Position numbers and translations under genes: made by a program. Positions 38,816 through 52,215 of a DNA stretch of 64,000 nt are shown here, one piece after another (positions within the stretch are counted from its first letter, which is position 1; each line of letters opens with the position of its first letter). The DNA comes from Brienomyrus brachyistius. Its lineage: Eukaryota; Chordata; Actinopteri; Osteoglossiformes; Mormyridae. The notes beneath the pieces are model-generated. The model did not search any database. It was not told the DNA's origin and saw only the letters and a program-made list of their open reading frames with translations. The stretch lies in contig NC_064555.1 of NCBI RefSeq assembly GCF_023856365.1, positions 21,386,754-21,450,753 on the forward strand, in the 5' to 3' direction.

Positions 38816-41800
38816 TTATTTCCATTCACCATATATTTAACATACCTAGAATTTGGGCACATAGGTATTTGATATTTTCCCTTCCTTCATTTTCAGCCTC
38901 CCTGCCTACTTTTCAGCTCGTCTACATTTATGCCGAGTCTGTGCTTTGCAGTTCAGGCAGAAGTGGAGCTAAAATGTGCTTCTGCATCCATTCTTAGCAT
39001 TTTGTGACGCCTGACCCCAAGTCTGCCCTTGCTATCCGTGATGAGCATCCACATCTATTTGGGCACAGTCAATTATCTCCCTTCGCTTCAGGGTGACTTG
39101 CCCCGGTCCCCCCCTCATACTTAATTCCGTGCTCAGTGTGTTAAATGTTGTGAACCACCGACGACGACACCTCTCACGCTAACAGCCATGAAGCGTTTAG
39201 CTTCACTGGTAGATGAACGGAAGATGACCCTACCTCGTACTTCACAGTGCTTTGCATAATATTTGCATTGCTGCATTATTGCCATAAACTGCCTAAATGA
39301 CGTTCAGCTGAATGGAAAATCCTTTATTTTTGCAAGTCATGAAGCAATTATTTTAAATATTGCGAGGTACCTTGAGCACATAAAACTTAATTAAAATAAA
39401 TAATCAGATGGTTTTATTATGACAAACACTTTCACCACTTATACATGAATGACACGGCTGATTGGTTGCATCATCTAGGGTAACTTAATAGCTCAAGTGA
39501 ATAAACTGGGAAACCTGAAACTTTGGATGACATTTTTAGAGACATTTTCCCATCGAGGGTGTTCAGCACATATTGGGAACCTCCATGAAAGATCACTCCG
39601 AAGACTGGTGTCACATATGGTTTTCTGGTGTTTAGGCATATTTCAGCCCATGGATTTGACATTTCAAAACACCTTTCTTAGAAGCCTTTTTGCTCCCAAA
39701 TATGGCATGCACACATCTTAAAAGTTTTAAGGTCATTTTTCCCTGTTTCCAGAGGTGAACTCCAGTCACTGATGAGAATTAGAATAAGATGACACAAACG
39801 TGGAATCATATGGAGAGTAATATACTGTATAGCCCTGCACTGAGCTATATTCTGTAATACTCTAGATGGTGCAGAATACTAACCTGGTAAATAGGAAGAG
39901 GTGCATGAGAATTTTGTGAAAAACCTGGATTAGATCCAGTGGACTCGCCTGGATTTCTGAATGGAAAGACCCAATTTCATTAACATCTTCGGGATACTTT
40001 GGACAGTTGAACTGAGCGAGAAGTGAAGCTGCAATTTTTCCCTCAAACTTGAATTTAGAAATTACTAAAGGAGGCTATTTTTCCAGTCTCACTCTCTCTC
40101 TCTCACACACACACACACATACATCTTATCTTCTTAATTTAATCCAGTTAGTTACAGGTGAGGAGAGGAGCTTGTCTCTAGCCCACCCCTCCCCCCCCAA
40201 GCATGCCTGCCCTCCCTGCATCACAAATTGAAAATTAACTGAGGGTTAAAGCCAAAAATAACCCTCTTGTTTATAGCTACCTCTGCAGAAATGCTCACAA
40301 ACAAACCAGACGGTGCTAATGTCGAACATTGCAGAATGATTATCAAAATGCCTATAATAACTGTATAATCAAAGGGAATGGAAACAAAATGAGGTGTATT
40401 GAAAAGAAATTGGTGGGATGATGGATCAGGATCGTTAGCTCATAAGCTAGTCACTTTGCAAAGCTTCGTTCAGTATGATAGGCTAGGCTAATGTGTGAAG
40501 CTGCGACAATTGAACACTGCAGTATTGATTCTGTATCAGAGTCCCCAAGGACATTTTTGGCCACCTCTGTTTGATCTGCAAAATAATATGCGCATTGAAC
40601 TCTTATTATTTTTCCTAGATACACACACAATACATAATGGATATCAGAAAATCGACATTTTTTGGTTAATGTGTACTAGTAAATGTTCAATATAATGTTT
40701 TATACATTTGCATAATAGTCATTATTATATAAATATGTATTATAAGGGATGTATTTTTGTAAAACATCCATAATTGGTCTATTTTTCAGTTATAACCTGT
40801 GTCTCAGAAGGCCCACAAGAGTCAATAGTTCACTTTCAAAAAAGGAAAGTGGGAAGTTTGGAGCAATGGTGTAATAGCGGCTATTAACGCACTTGAAAGA
40901 CACCGAGTGATTATTTGAATGGTACTATTCACACATCATTCGCTGAGGTCTCGGCGAATCTAACCTTTAACTGGTACCTCAGTGGAGATCCCAAGCAGAG
41001 CTTCTAAAATGAGGCTGATGGCCCAAATAAAAAAAAAATAAAAAATCACAAATAGGAAGTATTTAATAAAACTTGAATGCTGGGATTATACAGCATTTGG
41101 CACATAAATATTCAGTGTTAATATTTACTGAGATGTGCTGTTTAGTAAATCTGATCTCGTTCTTCTCAAACACGAGTCAGGTATTCTTATGTTAAACGGT
41201 GCTTCGTAGTGTCTTTGCTATAAGATATAGATCATAATAATCGCCTGTTGGGCTGTATTTCATTATCATTTAACTGGATGTTCTTTATCCTGAATGAAGA
41301 GGACATAGACAGTGTGATGTAATTGTTGGTCCATTGTGATGGGGGGGGGGGGGAATAGTATTCATTGTCTGCTACTGGGTATTGGTTGTTCAGCTGGATA
41401 CTATCAATTGGGTTTTGAAAAAATACGACTAACCTGTCTGTTATTGGAGGGTAGGCCTGTATTCAAATGTTCTCCGTCCTTAATTCAGGGCCGAGTGTTC
41501 TGGTTTATCAAAGAAATTGTGTCGTCTGTGATGTTTTTTCCACACAACAGTTACTTCTCACATGTTGTTTTTTTTTTCTCCCATACGACTAGTAGCAGCA
41601 TTAATTCTCAAGCAGGAATAGATAAATAATATGGACTCACTATGGGCCTAAACAATCAAAGCAGCTTTACTTCAGTGTATAGTGAGACAACGGGGACATC
41701 TGGGGCTGTGATACACTGTGATACACCCCCGCCCCCCCCGCCCCAGACTTAGACTGAGTAGAATAATTGTGCTGGTCAGAACAGCTGGTGCTGTGGTCTT

Positions 41801-42650
41801 CGTGGCGACCAGGAAATGACCTCAGCACTTCTGCATCCATCACCGATCATCTGACGCTTTTTTTTTATTGATTTGTAACATTTCTAAATGTTCTTTATTG
41901 AGTTGTTGAGTTGATTTTCTGCGGTTAAAGTCGAGTGGCGTTTGCTGACTGTAAAACACCAGCACTTCTGAAGTCTGCATGCATGTGCTTGTGTTCATGT
42001 ACAGTACTGCATGTGGACATTTAAACTAGGCTTTGATCAAACTGCTCTCTTTTAACCTGTTAATTAGATGCATTCATTAAATCATCTAATAATAAGACAC
42101 AAGAAGCTTCCGCTTTGTCATGATTCCCGAGCTGGTTAATTAGCACGTATCTTCTTGATTAAATTATGTTTGTTTTTTGTTGCCTTTTGTCAGACGTAAA
42201 GCCACATACAGCCGGGGTCACCTTCCCTTTGTGAGTGACATCCCTGTTAGAGCGTCTTTCAGAGCGATTGTGTTATTCTGGGAGCTGATATCTGCTTTTT
42301 ATCTGCGCTATTATTGTACTGTGCCGAGATCTGGCTGCGAAGAAGACTGGCAGATATAACGCTCACTATTGTGGCATCGTTTCAGTCCAGGCCTGTCGCT
42401 TCTTCCCCTTTATACCATAGATCCTAATCACAGTTGTGTTTTATTCATATTATTATTATTATTATTATTATTTAATTTTAGGAGTGGTCCAAGCAAAATG
42501 TTGCCGACCAGTATAATGTTATACTGTCTCCCCTATTCTGTCCATCGGTCACTGATCAGATAATGGCAATAATAAAGACATGTGCAGATGCAGAATTATG
42601 CAGATGTTCTATCTGTGTCCCTATGGAGAGAGGACGTTCTATGCATATCG

Positions 42651-42758
42651 TGCCTGCCGTTCTGTGCCTGCCGTTCTGTGCCTGCCGTTCTGTGCCTGCC
42701 GTACTGTGCCTGCCGTACTGTGCCTGCCGTACTGTGCCTGCCGTACTGTGCCTGCCTT
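42651..42758. repeat. 14-bp tandem array
   Basis: Seven full copies plus one partial of a 14-bp unit. The first three copies are TGCCTGCCGTTCTG and the next four are TGCCTGCCGTACTG, so a single T/A variant separates two blocks. Open frames in all three frames through the array are artefacts of its non-triplet period. Confidence 0.96.
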
Positions 42759-44106
42759 AAGGCTCAGCATTTTTTTTTTTACAGAAATTGTTCCATTGTA
42801 AGGCGCATCCCCACCAAGCTTCCTAACACACTGAGGGGCCTTTTGCTACATGGCCAATAATATGGCAGGGGGCTTGTTTACCGACTGTGTTACCTGCTTC
42901 GTGACGCTGTTTCTGTCCGTATGTTTTCACCCTCTACTTGGTGCATAAGATTGGACCAGCTGACACATATTAATTTAATGAATGTCTAAATGATCTTAAG
43001 GTGAACATAACTTTTTTTTTTTGCTTGAGGTATGGAGAAAGCACTGACTTTCATAATATTTGGGGCTTTGGTGATTTGTGTATTTTAGGCCACTTGGGAT
43101 GCAAAAGACCCGCTCTACCTTTGACTTGTATGTGTGATCGCCAAGATGCTGCTCGCCCCCACCTTCCTATAGCCACTCTCATTGTCCCAGCGGAACCGAT
43201 TAGCAGCGGTCAGCATAATATTTTCATAGCGTCGCAGGACTGCGGCCCGTCTGACTAATGCTATTATTAATCTTTACGTTTGGGTCCACATATTCATCCT
43301 TCTGTGGGACCGGGGAACTGGTGTAAGCTCGTGAGAGCAGCAGCCTGTAATAGAGCCATTAGTCACTGGTGGAGATAATGTTTCATTCTGCTTTGGGCCC
43401 TTTCGCTTTCATTAGGAACGATCCGGCACCAGCATTCAATAAAACTCTCATAAAAGTAATGAGTTACTCATATTAAATTTTCATTGTTCATCTTGTCAGC
43501 CTTTTCTTCTTACATTAGTGTTTACCAGATGCAGGGGGAGAATGCAGAGGCTGGCTCTCTGTGTATGTATGTGTTTAAAGAGAAATGGGTAGTAAATATT
43601 CCATGTAGTTTGCAGCGTTGAGTGTGTCTGTGTGTTAGGAATCGATTCGGAAGCCTTCTGCAGTGTCCGCGTGTAATAATATTAAATTCGAATGAAATGG
43701 AACAACACGGTTGAAAAACACTCCTCTCTGTCACGGAAGAGAATTTATTTTCTCGACAGTTATTGTTTTGTTGAGGCGTTGCTTTCAAACAGCTGTCTTT
43801 AAATATCATTTTATACTGCTGGCTGCTCATTCACCTTTTGACCGTCGATTATTTTTTTAACCTTATTCATCCATGCTGGAAATCTGGAGGGGGGGTTAGC
43901 ACTGGTCCACACCACTGGGCTCCCATGTATCTTGTTTATTTTTCCAGGAAAAGAGAGACAAAACTATTGTTTTTCCTGAATTCCTTTGTCACAAGTCTTG
44001 CTCTGTATTCTGCCCCGTGCCCGTTGGAGCTGTACATGATATGAAAGTGATGGTTCCTTTGTGGGGTTTAAGGGCTTATCTCACTTTGATCTGCGTCGTC
44101 CGTTAA

Positions 44107-44893
44107 CCCTCTGGGGTCTAGGGGTAGGGGGCACACCTTCACTGACTGGGGCATGGTCACACATGTCATTCAGTATCATAAACTTAATTCATGGCAAATA
44201 AATTATTTATTATATGTTTGGTTTGCCATTACACTCAATTTTAATGTATGTTGTTAATATGTCAGATTTATGTTAAGTTTGTAATTTGATATCAAAGAAT
44301 AGACATTGCAAAATGCAGTATGGAACACTTGCAGAAACATTCTGAAAGTACATAGTAAGCGATGGTGGCAGTTTTTGTTTTGATCCCAGATATCTGATCA
44401 CCAAAGTGGCTACATGAAGATGACTAAATGGTGTAGTTGCATCATTCAGTTGGATAAATAAATAAGAAAAACCGAACTCATGTCACCATTTCTGGGCTCC
44501 TTTCATTGAATATGTAGTAACTTTTATGTGTCTGCATGAGCCATTCACACCTGGCCACATCCCCCACCCCCCCTTTAATGGTGCTGATAGGGATGTATCT
44601 AGATCGTGTGTTGTTCATCAGATTACCATGCAAATGCGATTTGAATACACAGAAATGCGGCTATTTAGAATGTGAATAGCGATCTTCAGGTGAGGGCAGC
44701 ACTACACACCCCCGATGCAGGTAAAACAAAGAAAGGTGACATGGTTTACTTTTTAGCCGGTTTAACCTAATTTTTAAAACTTCAATACTTCTGACAATGG
44801 ACATTTTGAAAAGAAGACAGATTACGGATTTAGTCAGCTGAAATAGACACAAAAATACTCTGCATCGCTGACGACGCACTCGACCCCAGAGGG
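44107..44893. mobile_element. Non-autonomous piggyBac-like element
   Basis: The left end CCCTCTGGGGTC (44107-44118) and right end GACCCCAGAGGG (44882-44893) are perfect 12-bp inverted repeats. The left flank is TTAA (44103-44106) and the right flank TTAG (44894-44897), consistent with a piggyBac-type TTAA target with one later change. The 787-bp interior is AT-rich and has no transposase frame. A truncated relative ends at about 8158. The family assignment is based on the end structure and target site. Confidence 0.82.
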
Positions 44894-45246
44894 TTAGAAT
44901 TGTGCTCTGCTGTTATACTTCAGGTAGTTCTCTGGGGTCACGTTGCGTGAAATTTGTATTGAATGTACCCTGAATCTGGATGAGTGGTTTGGAAGAACAA
45001 CTAGTTTTTTTACATAATGTTTATTAAGGAAGATTTGTGGTTCATGGAAGACTAGCGTTGTGCTTACTAACAATTAGAATTTTTTTTTTTTTGCGGGGGG
45101 TGAGGTTGTATTATTTTAGATAGTGTAAAGCGATTTTAAAAACTTTACATGATGGATAAAAGCTTGATGATGTCTGCATATGTGGCCCTGAGTGGGGTGG
45201 GGTCGGATGGCCGGATGCATGACCTTGCAGCGCGGTGTCGTTTCAG

Positions 45247-45365
45247 ATGGGATCAGCGTCACGGGCCTGCCCATCTCCAGCCCACTCCGGCAGGTGCTGA
45301 AGCCGCGCTCTGAGAACAAGCCCATGGGCACGGAGTCCGGCAAACCCGACTACAACCAGGTCAAG
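45247..45365 (+). CDS. trappc9: trappc9 exon, seventh in window
   Basis: Coding exon of 119 nt. Its first two bases (AT) complete the Asp codon begun at 36215. The frame reads [39 protein letters not shown] and ends at a codon boundary. The first part ([15 protein letters not shown]) is strongly similar to TRAPPC9. The stretch after RSENKP is the more variable, charged linker. The acceptor is tgtcgtttcag and the donor gtaagc. No disruption is seen. Confidence 0.95.
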
Positions 45366-48300
45366 GTAAGCAGCCTCGGCCCATCTCTTCATTATCCGGC
45401 ACCTGTCAGATCCCCCCAGCATCATTAGTCGTTTCCTATTTACACGGTTTGCCGTTTGGGGGCGGTGTGTTTCGACTAACGGCCCCGGGAGGGCGCTGTC
45501 AGTTGATCTGTGCTCAGTAGAGCCTCACTGCCAGAGCGAGATCCTCCAGGGACTCCCATGGGTGAAGACAGACCTGTTTGCTCGTGGCACAGCCTGCATG
45601 AGCTGCGTTATGCACTGAACTGAGAAGCAGGTGTGTTTCTAGGCTCAGGCCTTCGGAAGCTCTGGGAAATATGGATGTTCGGTGCCTGAGCCGTCCACCC
45701 CCCCATGTCCCAGCCCAACTCTGCAGAACCAGCATCCATTACCATGCAGAAGTGCGGTCTGCTCAACAGTGATAACGGCTCCATGTCCCGGTCCACTTCG
45801 CGTGTCCGGGCAGGCGGGCTCGGCTGACTGCCCTGTACACGTGTCCAAATCGCCGCTCCTCCTGGAACACGCGTCCTTTCCACTGACGCCTCCCCGGGCC
45901 CTCGGCTTCGTTAGTGCTGGCAGCCCGCGGGCCATAGAAACAGCTTGTTTGCTACGTTTTGTTGGTGGCGAGCAAAATAAAAATAAAAAAAAATAGAGAA
46001 AAATCTCTTGAGGAGCATTCAGTGAGCCGGGCGTTACAGCATGGAGACATTCTGCGAGAGATCCCAGCCACCCCTGGCTCGCAGCTGCTGCCCGTAGCGA
46101 CCGGCCCGGTCCGCCGTCTGCATGCCCGAAACCAGGGGGCACGTTGGCTGTAACTGCTGTAAGCACTGGCAGCTGTTTTGGTAGCCGGGGCCCTTGTCAC
46201 AGGTGAGATGCCAGAGATGGTTTTCATCATCAGAGTGGAAGGTCTGTCCAGTGCGAGTGGGGGGTTGGGGAGGCTCTGCAGGCCTCGCTTCCTGTCAGCT
46301 GCTCGCCTCAGCAGTTTTACCTCTCTTTTTACCTTTATTTCTCCAATTTACTTTTGCCCCTGGGTCTGGCTCTGCATTATACATGAGGAATTATCTCCCA
46401 GGTGGATGTTGCTCCCCATGCGTTCTAACCTGCTGGAGAGTAACAGGTCGCTGTTGTGTGTTTGTTTGGACTCGGCCGCAGTAGTTTCCCAGCAATCAGG
46501 CTTCCGTCTGAAGTGCAGATGTTTGCATCACAGCCTTGATATGGAGACAAGGCTCCAATTCTGCCCACTGGAAGGGCAATGCCTGCTTATTCCGCCTGCC
46601 ACTCATTGATCTTTGTTGTTATCTGCTGTTCAGTTACTGGTTTATTAACTGGTGTGTATTAGCTGTTAAGAAATTAATTTAAGACATTAGGTTTATACAT
46701 TAATGTAGATCATGCATTGAGTTTCATTGGTTAAAATTGACTTGGTGGTTTTTGTGGTAAAAAGGGAGACTTGCAGTCTCAGCTAATAATTGTTTTTGTA
46801 CCATACTGACTTATTGTTCCATGCAACATCTATTAAATGTATGATTAAAGTTTAAAATCTGAATAACGGCACTATAATGCATCTTTAGCATCACACCTAC
46901 AGAATATATTTTGGTCGTGACAATAAGAAAAAATAGTGATATCAGTGAAACTGTTTCTCTCTTTTTGTCATCTTTGGCTGTCAGCGTTTTCGCTGGTGTT
47001 GAGCTTGATGCGTTCTTGATGCTTGGGCAATGTTTGATGGTTTGGCGGTTTGACAGGCCCGTCCTCCGGCAGCCTTTCTGCCGGAGCACCCTTACATAAG
47101 CGCAGCACTTACGGCAGCGTGCTGATGGAACGGGGCCGCTGAGCATGGGGGTCTTATGGGCCACCCCCGGCCCCTCTCTCTGTTCTCAGCATTGGCCCTC
47201 ATGCAGATGCAATTTCTCAGAACGTTTGGCTTCAGTTAGGTTCCGCTTGTGATGACTACGTAGGACTTGTTAACCCAAGAGGGAAGGGAGACCAGTCTAA
47301 TGGACAGAAACGTTGGCGTAGCTAGTAAATATGATGAGTGAAGCCTCCATCTCTCGTGACGTTGGTGCTGCACCCTGTCACACTAAGGCGAGTGACTGGT
47401 TTGGGTGCCATGGAAGATTATCTTAAAGAGCATCTTAAACTAGGTTTAGATGTCGGCCGGAGAACTGCTCGCCTGTACAGGCTGGAGGAGTGTGTGTGCG
47501 CGCGTGTGTGTCTGAGTGTGTTCAGTCTTCTCCTCTTGATCCGTTCTCCCCCAGACTAATAAAAGAAAACGCACGAGTCTGCTGCTGCTATTTTTAGCCT
47601 CCCTCAGGACCTGTGCCCAGTTCTGCTTAAAGATTCACATCTCGCTCCTGATGCAGATATTTATAGCCTGCCGCTGCCTGCCAGAGTTAGACCGTCTCCG
47701 TAAGTGATAAACGTGTTCTCTGGGAAGCGTTCCTTTGTTTATGCTTAGCTCTTACCTTGGGCAGTCCTGTCCAGGTTAAATACGGCATATTGCTGCCAAT
47801 TGTGCCTGTTTTTTGCTGCTGAATTAATATTAGGAATGTTTTTTTACCTCCTGAGTACAGTGCGCACTGTATTTATGTAGATGCTCTGCGGGAAATAATG
47901 TTTTCAGAAAGTAATGGGATGAACATGTATGATTACATATTTAGAGCTTACTAACATCATTAGTCCAGCACAAAACAAATGATTGAATATTGAGATTGAA
48001 TCCCACAGCGGTGAGAGTTTCCTCAGTGAGATGCATTTACACAGGATTTGTTTTGTTTTCTCTGTTTGGATAATCGTTCCTCTACACTGAGCCTTTTCTC
48101 GTGTTCAGAATACTAAATCTCCTTTGGGATGGGATTGATTCCCCAACTCCACAGCCGGCTTCGAGCCGTGAAGGAGCCCTCCACTTCCTGACATGTCCTG
48201 GGTGTGGTGCCATGATGGAGGGATCAGCTCATGCCTAACCTGGCAGCGGGGGGCGGGGCTTATGTCAAACCATTTATCTGCATCATCTCTCTCAGCCTGT

Positions 48301-49564
48301 GCCGATGAAGCAACTTGCCTCTGGTGAATCTGCTCACGTTTGTGTGAGTGACCCTGAAATCTGCCTCTTCCATTCCTGTTCCCCACCCGCAGCTTGGTGG
48401 ATGGCTCACTTTAAATGGACATCCTTGTGTGCTCGAAGCGGGTCCAGGAGAGGAAAGCGTGATTCCTTTTTGTAGGGAAATCCTGCAGTGAGTGTCATTT
48501 AAAATAAACTTTTGCATTCTGCTCCATTTGTCAAATCACTGTGATACTGGAGGGTTGTTTGCTGTGAGCTAGTAATAAGTTAATAACGGGGGTTGCTGAT
48601 TGGCTGGGCTGTCGGTGCTCTCCCATTGGGGAGGGTGTGCAGTGGCGCGGCCCTTGTGTCAGTCTGCATGCACTCTCAGCATCCATGATGGGTATCTCTG
48701 CAGGTCGCACCATAGTTGTCACTCAGCCCCGCATGGCAAACACCCCCACCTTGACCAAGCTGGGGCACTGGCCAGGTGCTGGTAGCATTGTCCCCCAATC
48801 TGCTCACCTTTCTGCAGGAGAGAGGCAGACACTCTATAATGCAAAAAGAGCTGTGTGCAGCCTGCTCCACGGTTCTTGTGGGCCTGTACCATGCCACGGG
48901 CTGGGCTGGGCTGGGTGGGGGGAGGGGGGGTACTGGTCAGCAGCTTGCAGGTTCATAAAATTGGATAATGTCGAGGACAAAGCAACGATCAGAATTACCG
49001 TGCTGGAGAGCCGGTCTCCCGTTTTCGGTGACAAGGCAGCGCTTGGGCTGACAGGAGAAGCAGGTTGTTTGTTGACATCGTGCTTGGGGGCGAAGTTCGG
49101 GAGTGGCGCTCGGGGGGAGCCTGCATGCATGGTCACCAGCACTGTCACAGATGAGGGTGCTGCGTACTGTCAATACTGACCGCCATTGATTATGCAGCAC
49201 AGACCTCAGCCCCCCCCCTCCCAACCGCCGCTGGGGATATTCCACATCACTGGATGCGGCACTTACTTGTGGTGGGGGGGGGGGTTTGGGCTGAGCTTTC
49301 GGCAGATGAATTTTTAGCAACGCTGGGGGCATCTGTAGTCGGGAAAAACAAGACATCATATTAACATGCTGTTCTGTTTTTAACAACTGATTTTGCTTAT
49401 AAAAAATCCTAAAATAATGTTTCCCCTGGGCTCAGTGGGGGACACTCGCGTACTACAGAATAATCTTTAGGTTATAATTATTACGCTGTGCTGAGTGGAG
49501 TGCGGAGTGGGGGAGGGCCGAGGAGCTGAGCTGCCACCTCTGGCTTTGAGCATGTGTGCGTGGG

Positions 49565-49832
<268 letters not shown>

Positions 49833-51605
49833 ACGAGAGAGACTTCTCACAAAGGACTCCCAAAAAATGCTTCCTTTTTTAAATCCAATCTCTGATTTTC
49901 CTGGGGCAACATTGACAGATGTTAATTTTCATCATACATTCTGTGATATTTTTTTTTTGACCCAAAGGAACTTTCACGGATTCATTCATAAAGAGACCAG
50001 TGATGAACTAATATGTTGTTCGTTTCTTACTTTTGGTTATGCGACGTAACTCACATTTATGGGAAAAGCTATGTTTTGTTAATGATGTCTTTGGATGACA
50101 TGGGCGGTATTTTCCCCACACGAATAGCCGGTAGGTTCACATCAGTCATTTAAAAAAAGGTCATCTGCCCGTTTCTGTGCTCAGTGAATGTATGTTACAT
50201 CTCACTGTCCCGAACGCAGACATCCTACAAACGGGGGGATGGTGTGTTTGGAGTGCGGGCCTGAAATGGGGGAGGGAGAGGGCGGTCATTTCTCACAGCA
50301 GATGGGAGAGAGTGCCGAACCCCATCCCAGCTAGTGAAGGCCATCTGCATAATGGGTTTATTCCCCCAAGATGGAGCTCCGAGCCCCTGTGGGGGTAGGG
50401 GGTCTAAAATGACCGACTGGCAAGGACGTTCCTTAGAGCTACTGAGCCCTAGTTGGGTCCATCTCATCCTTATTGCTAATGTTGCTTCCTAATGAACGGC
50501 AGCTCGCTATAGAGTGCTGGTCTCCTGAAGGAGCTGCCTGCTTCCTACTCACCTGCTGGGCCTTCAGGTAAACACCATTCATAGGAGCCCCACATTTATT
50601 TTTGTTTTGTTTTATTATTCTCATTACTGTAGTCTAATGTTATTGGTGTTTAAATGGAAGTTGGGAAAGTCATTTACATTCTAATTGCTTTATTACACAC
50701 AGTCTGTTTAAAAGGTGAAAGTGATTTGGAATGATGAGTGCGGTGGTATTTAGGCTGTATCAGCCGATGGTTCAGAAGTCTACGACGTGTGCTTGTACGT
50801 TGAAGGTTTTGGGATGTCAGCTGGGCCTGGTGTGCCTGCCTTCACTCGGCTACTTCACCTGAATCCAGGCACTAAAAATAAACTGACCTTGAGTAGGTAA
50901 AAATGTGGAAAAGAATTCTTTGAAAAACGTGTCACAAAAATGCAGCAAAGTCACAAAATAATGATTTGCATTTTTTTGACATTGACTCTTTTAATAGAAT
51001 TGAAAAATCTTCTTTGCCTGGTTTAAAGACTCCCTATGAAACCAGAGCCTGCATTCCTTTTGGTTTGATATCTACATGATATCGGTTTAATATTGTTTTC
51101 CTCGGCTTGATGGCCAGGTGCTTTGCTGCGTTCGGGGCGGTTTGTGTTTGTTCCTTGCGGTCTCGTGTTGCTCTGTGATGCTTATTCGTGATCCCTAGAC
51201 ATGCTGCACCAACGGCACACTGGAGGGACAGCTCTTCCCTTATTAATCGTACACCATCATCCACCTCCCTGGCTTACAGTGTGAGAGCGGGAAGGACGGC
51301 CGCTGAGCAGCCCGCCTTCTCATCGAAGTTAGGCCTGCGGTCTGCGTGCGCAGCTGATTGCTGTGGTGCCTCGTTTCACTTTATCGATCAGATTGACTCC
51401 TGGTTGCAGATTCTAGTCTCCCTGGGAGACCACAGCCACGCCCATGTGGGCCATCTGAGCAGGAGGTAGGGCATTTTGAAGGTTACCGACAGCCCAAACC
51501 ATTGGGAAATAGCATCATCCATTCTGCACGTTATTTTAAACATGAAAGCACCAAATAGCTTCAAACATGACCCAGACTAATCTTAATGGTGTTTTTTTAA
51601 ATCTG

Positions 51606-51680
51606 TCCGTACATCCATCTATCCATCCTGGTCAGGTTTAAGGGGGTGCGGGGGACAATCCCAGGTAACACAAGGACATT
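51606..51680 (-). repeat. SINE tail fragment, antisense
   Basis: The stretch catccatctatccatcctgg followed by tcaggtttaaggggg is the reverse complement of a decayed SINE 3' end with its GGAT tail. Confidence 0.6.
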
Positions 51681-52152
51681 AAAATGATTTTACTTACAGG
51701 CGGTAAGTTTCAAAATATTGAAGTCTCTGTGACTTTAACATCAGTCTGGGACTTGTGTCCATGTGTAAAACCCAAAGTGCATTGCTGACAGTCCTGCAAC
51801 CAGAAGCCCGCGACCGGTTTTCTCACTTCTGCGCGATGCTCCCCTGCGAATCAGCTTATTATAACGCTTTTATATGTCTAACTCCCTTTTAATAATAGGC
51901 TGCCAGTTTAGCCTTATATGATCGAGTTAAACTGGAAACTGCTTGGGAGGAAATTAAATGAAGCAAACGAAGAGAGGTGTGGGATGCTGCTGTTTTTCTG
52001 ATGCCTTCGTGGGGCCAGTGTAGCCACAGTGCACCAAATGCTATTTCAGCGCAGTTGAGGTGAGCAGGGGGGAGGTATTCGCTTCTCAGTGGCACTAGGT
52101 GCCGCGACCCAGTGACCCACAGACTCGCTGAGGACCGCTGGGCTGACAGAGA

Positions 52153-52215
52153 GCGGCACCCGTGGCACAATGGCAGACGTGCTGGCTGGTAATCTGTGCT
52201 ACAAATGTGGGTTCA
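52153..52215 (+). repeat. tRNA-like SINE head
   Basis: Contains a perfect pol III A-box match (tggcacaatgg) and a weaker B-box (gggttcaaag) spaced as in a tRNA. No acceptor stem closes, so it is treated as a SINE head rather than a tRNA gene. Confidence 0.5.

Larger units (their letters stand above)
36216..45246 (+). other. trappc9: trappc9 intron, 9.0 kb, phase 1
   Basis: GT-AG intron (donor gtgagt, acceptor ggtgtcgtttcag). It contains a Tc1-type fragment at 37771-38220, an antisense SINE tail at 38742-38815, a poly-G run (41341-41353), a 14-bp tandem array at 42651-42758 and a piggyBac-like element at 44107-44893. The segment 43190-43500 is a candidate conserved non-coding stretch. No supported gene was found in 36216-37770 or 38816-42650. 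Confidence 0.88.

Noticed and set aside
42563..42860. Overlapping open frames with cysteine-rich repeats
   Set aside because: They are translations of the 14-bp array in three frames.
45645..46166. 173-codon minus-strand open frame
   Set aside because: Overlaps other long frames on both strands in GC-rich sequence and shows no recognisable family.
48637..49179. 180-codon + strand open frame
   Set aside because: No recognisable protein; overlapping minus-strand frames of similar length indicate composition effects.
52153..52215. tRNA gene
   Set aside because: A-box and weak B-box are present, but no acceptor stem or anticodon arm can be formed; it is better explained as a SINE head.
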